Below are positions 6,184 to 8,609 of a stretch of DNA of 8,609 nt, in pieces. Numbering within the stretch: the first letter of the stretch is position 1; each line of letters begins with the position of its first letter. Both the position numbers and the translations under genes were made by a program. Under the pieces are notes generated by a model. That model ran no database searches and was not told the origin of the DNA. It saw nothing but the letters and a program-made list of their open reading frames with translations. The stretch comes from Candidatus Izemoplasma sp. (GTDB lineage Bacteria > Bacillota_I > Bacilli_A > Izemoplasmatales > Izemoplasmataceae). The DNA is taken from positions 1 to 8,609 of the forward strand of contig SKGI01000004.1 of the NCBI GenBank assembly GCA_007117555.1, read 5' to 3'.

Positions 6184-6981
6184 TTGACTAAAAAAAGTTT
6201 ATTAGGGCTTTTGTCCTTTTTGGTTTTCTTGTTTATCGCTTGTGAAACAACGGAAGACATCTTGACACCTATTGAGATGGAACGGTCTGTGCAAGTTTAT
6301 CTTGAAGGGACTGAAGATACGTTTGAGGTGCATACATTTAACACGCATGTACCCGGTCCTGTTGTATTTATCATCGGCGGTGTGCATGCGAATGAGCGGG
6401 CTGGTTGGATGGCCGCACAAGCGTTACTTGATGAAACTTTTGAACGTGGAATCATTCATATTTTGCCCATTGCGCAACGGCGTACATGGCTGCTTGATCC
6501 CCCAAGACGGGTTTATCCAGGCTGGCAAGATTTGAACCGTTCATTTCCAGGTCGACCGGATGGGTCCCCTTCAGAACAGCTGGCTTATGCAATTTATAAT
6601 GCCATCCGCGCAACCTCGCCTGATCTGGTGATTGATTTACACGAATCACGCTTTAGTTATACTGAAGAAGGTTGGATTGGCGATTCGCTGATCTTGCATT
6701 TAGCGGATTACAGTTTGTATGTACTTGAAGTACTCGAACAGTTTAATGCTTTGCCCTTGCAAGAAAACCAAACGCCTTTCACGTATCTTAATGCACCCCC
6801 GGTAGGGTCGCTGAATCGCACTTACAGTGAACAGTTCGACGTGCCGGTTTTGACTGTCGAGACCAATCGCCAAGCGTTAACGACAGCCATTGATAGTGAG
6901 CAACAACCCCTTTCTTTAAGAGTGGCCCAGCAGTTGGCCCTCATCGACATCATTTTAGAGACTTTTAAAGTCTCAGAATAA
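6184..6981 (+). CDS. M14-type zinc carboxypeptidase / AstE-AspA-like lipoprotein
   Basis: This 265-aa protein has the zinc-carboxypeptidase fold signature. H68 and E71 in GGVHANERAG are the HxxE zinc pair, H153 in DLHES is the third zinc ligand, N118-R119 in DLNRSFPG match the substrate-binding Asn-Arg, and E226 in TVETN is the likely catalytic glutamate. The set is complete, so activity is expected: removal of a C-terminal residue or hydrolysis of an N-acyl amino acid. The GGVHxNE wording recalls succinylglutamate desuccinylase/aspartoacylase. The N-terminus is a signal peptide with C20 in LFIAC, a slightly atypical lipobox (Phe at -3), and lacks the long acidic linker of its neighbours. The start is TTG with AGGCGG (6173-6178) 5 nt upstream, overlapping the end of the preceding gene. 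Its place next to a GGT-family enzyme suggests PGA or its fragments as substrate, by inference only. Confidence 0.82.
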   Translation: MTKKSLLGLLSFLVFLFIACETTEDILTPIEMERSVQVYLEGTEDTFEVHTFNTHVPGPVVFIIGGVHANERAGWMAAQALLDETFERGIIHILPIAQRRTWLLDPPRRVYPGWQDLNRSFPGRPDGSPSEQLAYAIYNAIRATSPDLVIDLHESRFSYTEEGWIGDSLILHLADYSLYVLEVLEQFNALPLQENQTPFTYLNAPPVGSLNRTYSEQFDVPVLTVETNRQALTTAIDSEQQPLSLRVAQQLALIDIILETFKVSE

Positions 6982-6994
6982 AATTAAAAAATAT

Positions 6995-7001
6995 CGGAGG
7001 T
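6995..7001 (+). promoter_or_regulatory. Ribosome site selecting the ATG at 7009
   Basis: CGGAGGT lies 7 nt before ATG 7009. The ATG at 7002 touches it and opens only a nine-codon frame (MKHETRIMV, then TAA), so 7009 is the real start. Confidence 0.75.
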
Positions 7002-7008
7002 ATGAAAC

Positions 7009-8609
7009 ATGAGACACGCATTATGGTTTAAGCGCCTCATCATCATCACACTGAGTTGGGTGGTCCTTTTGGGTTTTGTGGCATGTAGCACAACCGATCC
7101 AGACCCAGACCCAGATCCAGACCCCGATCCAGACACACCCACCGCGATTACAACCGTACTTGAAACGTATGAAAGCGGTGATGAAGTCTTAGTTGAAGGC
7201 ACCATTTATTATGCACAAGACAATGGATTCTATTTGTATGATACGGGACAAGGGTTTATTTTTGTCAATAACACGATAGAACTAGACAGCCCTTTAACCG
7301 ATCACATCGGTCGTGAAGTTTCGGTCGCTGGCACATTTACACGCAGTGCGAATCGACCAACCATTACTGATGTGACAGACATTACGGTCGTATCAGAAAC
7401 AGGCACCTTGCCTACAGCCCAACCAACAACAGTTGCGGCCCTTGTCAATGCAGATCCAGCCCAACAAACTGGTGTTTGGTATCGCTACGTAGATTTGCGT
7501 GGTGAAATTAGCATTGACGAGACAACAATGCAAACCATGTTTACCGACGATGCGGGCACGCAAATTCCGTTTGCGTCTGGTGCATCGCTTGATGCTTTGG
7601 CGGCTCAAGTTGGTCAACGTGTCGCCTTAACGGCAGTCTTAGCAGAATATTCGACGATTGGTGCTGAGTGGCGCTTAATGTTCACAGGCACTGAAGAAGA
7701 CATCGTGCCGACACCGTTCACACTCGAAGAAGTCGAAGCGATGATTGCGACGTATTTAGATGATGCGGTACCGGCACACATCTTAGGCGCTTTGACACTT
7801 CCGGCCCGTTTTGAAGGTGTTGAAGAAGTATCGCTTACGTGGGACACTGATTTAACCGATTATTTAACTATTTTACCGCTTGAAGAGGGTGCAGCGCATT
7901 ATGATGTTGAAGTGTTATTCCCAATTGAAGATACAGAAGGCACTTTGACAGCCACCGTGACATATGGTGAGTTTGAACCCTTTAACATTGAGTTAAGTGT
8001 TACCGTGCAACAACTCGCAGAAATGACACTTGCGGATGCGCTCGATAGTGGTCAGTCCATCGTGCTTTTCGAAGCCGTTGTGATTGGTTTTGCGGCGACG
8101 CAAACTGATTCAATGCGCTCGGCACTTGTACAAGACCTTAACAATCCAGATATCGTTATTACCGTCGACTATGGCCGCTTAGACGATGAAGATTATGGTC
8201 TCTTGACAGCGGTAGACCCAAGTATCGGTGATGTGGTACGCGTTGCGGGCACTTATCGTCAAGACGGACGTCCGAGCATTGTCGATCCGTTTGTGACAGA
8301 ACTGACAGGCGAGACCGCAGAGGCTGTGTATGACTTTGAAAATGCCCCTGTACTTGATGGCCAAGAAGCATGGGAATCATTCCCAGGCCATAACACGTTT
8401 GTCAGACTCGTCAATCCATACATGCGCTATTCAACGAGCGCTGCACCGAGTGCTACTAACTGGATTCGACTGGGTTATGATGCTGAAAGTGTTGGCACGA
8501 ACTTTGGTCCAGATAACAACAAATCTTACGCCTTCTTGATTCGCCCAGTCGATGCGATGATGGGCGCTGAGTGGCGTGATATGCTTGACATCCCTTTACT
8601 CGGTCATGA
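7009..8609 (+). CDS. Large multi-domain lipoprotein with OB-fold-like modules (3' end missing)
   Basis: The frame is open for 533 codons to the window edge without a stop, so the gene is truncated on the right. A signal peptide ends in GFVAC (C26), followed by STT and an Asp-Pro repeat (residues 30-42). Three beta-rich segments look like OB-fold or similar modules: about 55-130, 158-230 and 340-435. Modules 1 and 3 share IG-x-x-V-x-VAGT-[FY] and RP-[ST]-I-x-D (residues 100-121 and 406-426), a visible internal duplication. Between modules 2 and 3, residues 237-335 (from TLEEVEAMI) resemble the degenerate Ig-like domains of Gram-positive and Acholeplasma-type surface proteins. A further segment from about 440 (YDFENAPVLDG) may begin another beta-sandwich. 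No catalytic motif is seen. Domain names are judged by eye. It could be an adhesin, a polymer-binding protein, or the N-terminal part of an extracellular nuclease or hydrolase whose active domain lies beyond the edge. Confidence 0.85.
   Translation, partial: MRHALWFKRLIIITLSWVVLLGFVACSTTDPDPDPDPDPDPDTPTAITTVLETYESGDEVLVEGTIYYAQDNGFYLYDTGQGFIFVNNTIELDSPLTDHIGREVSVAGTFTRSANRPTITDVTDITVVSETGTLPTAQPTTVAALVNADPAQQTGVWYRYVDLRGEISIDETTMQTMFTDDAGTQIPFASGASLDALAAQVGQRVALTAVLAEYSTIGAEWRLMFTGTEEDIVPTPFTLEEVEAMIATYLDDAVPAHILGALTLPARFEGVEEVSLTWDTDLTDYLTILPLEEGAAHYDVEVLFPIEDTEGTLTATVTYGEFEPFNIELSVTVQQLAEMTLADALDSGQSIVLFEAVVIGFAATQTDSMRSALVQDLNNPDIVITVDYGRLDDEDYGLLTAVDPSIGDVVRVAGTYRQDGRPSIVDPFVTELTGETAEAVYDFENAPVLDGQEAWESFPGHNTFVRLVNPYMRYSTSAAPSATNWIRLGYDAESVGTNFGPDNNKSYAFLIRPVDAMMGAEWRDMLDIPLLGH
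7096..7134 (+). repeat. 6-nt tandem repeat (GAYCCM) coding an Asp-Pro linker
   Basis: Six and a half copies of GAT/GAC-CCA/CCC code DPDPDPDPDPDPD just after the lipobox. Third-base differences between copies reduce slippage, and the 6-nt unit keeps the frame. The linker probably forms a stiff, acidic spacer lifting the modules off the membrane. Confidence 0.8.

Noticed and set aside
7096..7134. Asp-Pro hexamer repeat as a phase-variation switch
   Set aside because: The unit is 6 nt, so gain or loss of copies keeps the reading frame; it can change linker length only.
6984..7205. Minus-strand frame with a Gly-Ser repeat (VSGSGSGSGS)
   Set aside because: It is the antisense reading of the Asp-Pro repeat in the lipoprotein starting at 7009, has no ribosome site of note, and lies over a well-supported gene.
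7393..8539. Several frames on both strands within the last lipoprotein (7393-7617, 7614-7847, 8159-8380, 8179-8364, 8330-8539)
   Set aside because: They are short, overlap each other and the continuous 533-codon frame, and lack recognisable motifs.

Overview
The window carries a poly-gamma-glutamate (PGA) synthesis locus and the cell-surface genes that follow it. Every supported gene is on the + strand. The first block (about 29-3401) encodes the PGA ligase PgsB, its membrane partner PgsC, a membrane-anchored protein of the PgsW type, and a glutamate racemase that could supply D-glutamate. These four genes are packed with a TAATG junction, a 3-nt gap, a TTGA overlap and an ATGA overlap, so they look like one translationally coupled operon. 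Eight codons of an unidentified upstream gene run into the pgsB start at the left edge.

After a 138-nt gap holding a convincing extended -10 promoter, four lipoprotein genes follow (3540 to the right edge). They encode a gamma-glutamyltranspeptidase of the CapD/PgsD sort, a DUF6305-type protein, a compact zinc carboxypeptidase-fold protein (M14, AstE/AspA-like) and a large multi-domain protein with OB-fold-like modules. The last gene is cut off by the right edge; its frame is open from 7009 to 8609. All four have a signal peptide ending in a lipobox cysteine, and three of them follow the cysteine with a low-complexity Asp/Asn/Gly or Asp-Pro linker.

Inferred working model: MurI makes D-Glu, PgsB-PgsC polymerise and export it with PgsW in the membrane, and the surface lipoproteins cut, transfer or otherwise handle the polymer. 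The transpeptidase has a shortened lid loop and lacks the Asp that binds a free alpha-amino group in E. coli GGT. Both features suit an enzyme that works on a polymer. No PgsA/CapA-like gene is visible.

Organism: strong AGGAG-type ribosome sites, rows of lipoproteins, TGA used as a stop, and moderate GC (mid-40s percent by eye, not computed) suggest a Bacillota-like or Acholeplasma/Izemoplasma/Haloplasma-like bacterium. This placement is weak, because PGA genes of this type also occur in other phyla. No RNA gene, mobile element, CRISPR array or clear Rho-independent terminator was found, and no gene-free stretch exceeds 300 bases.
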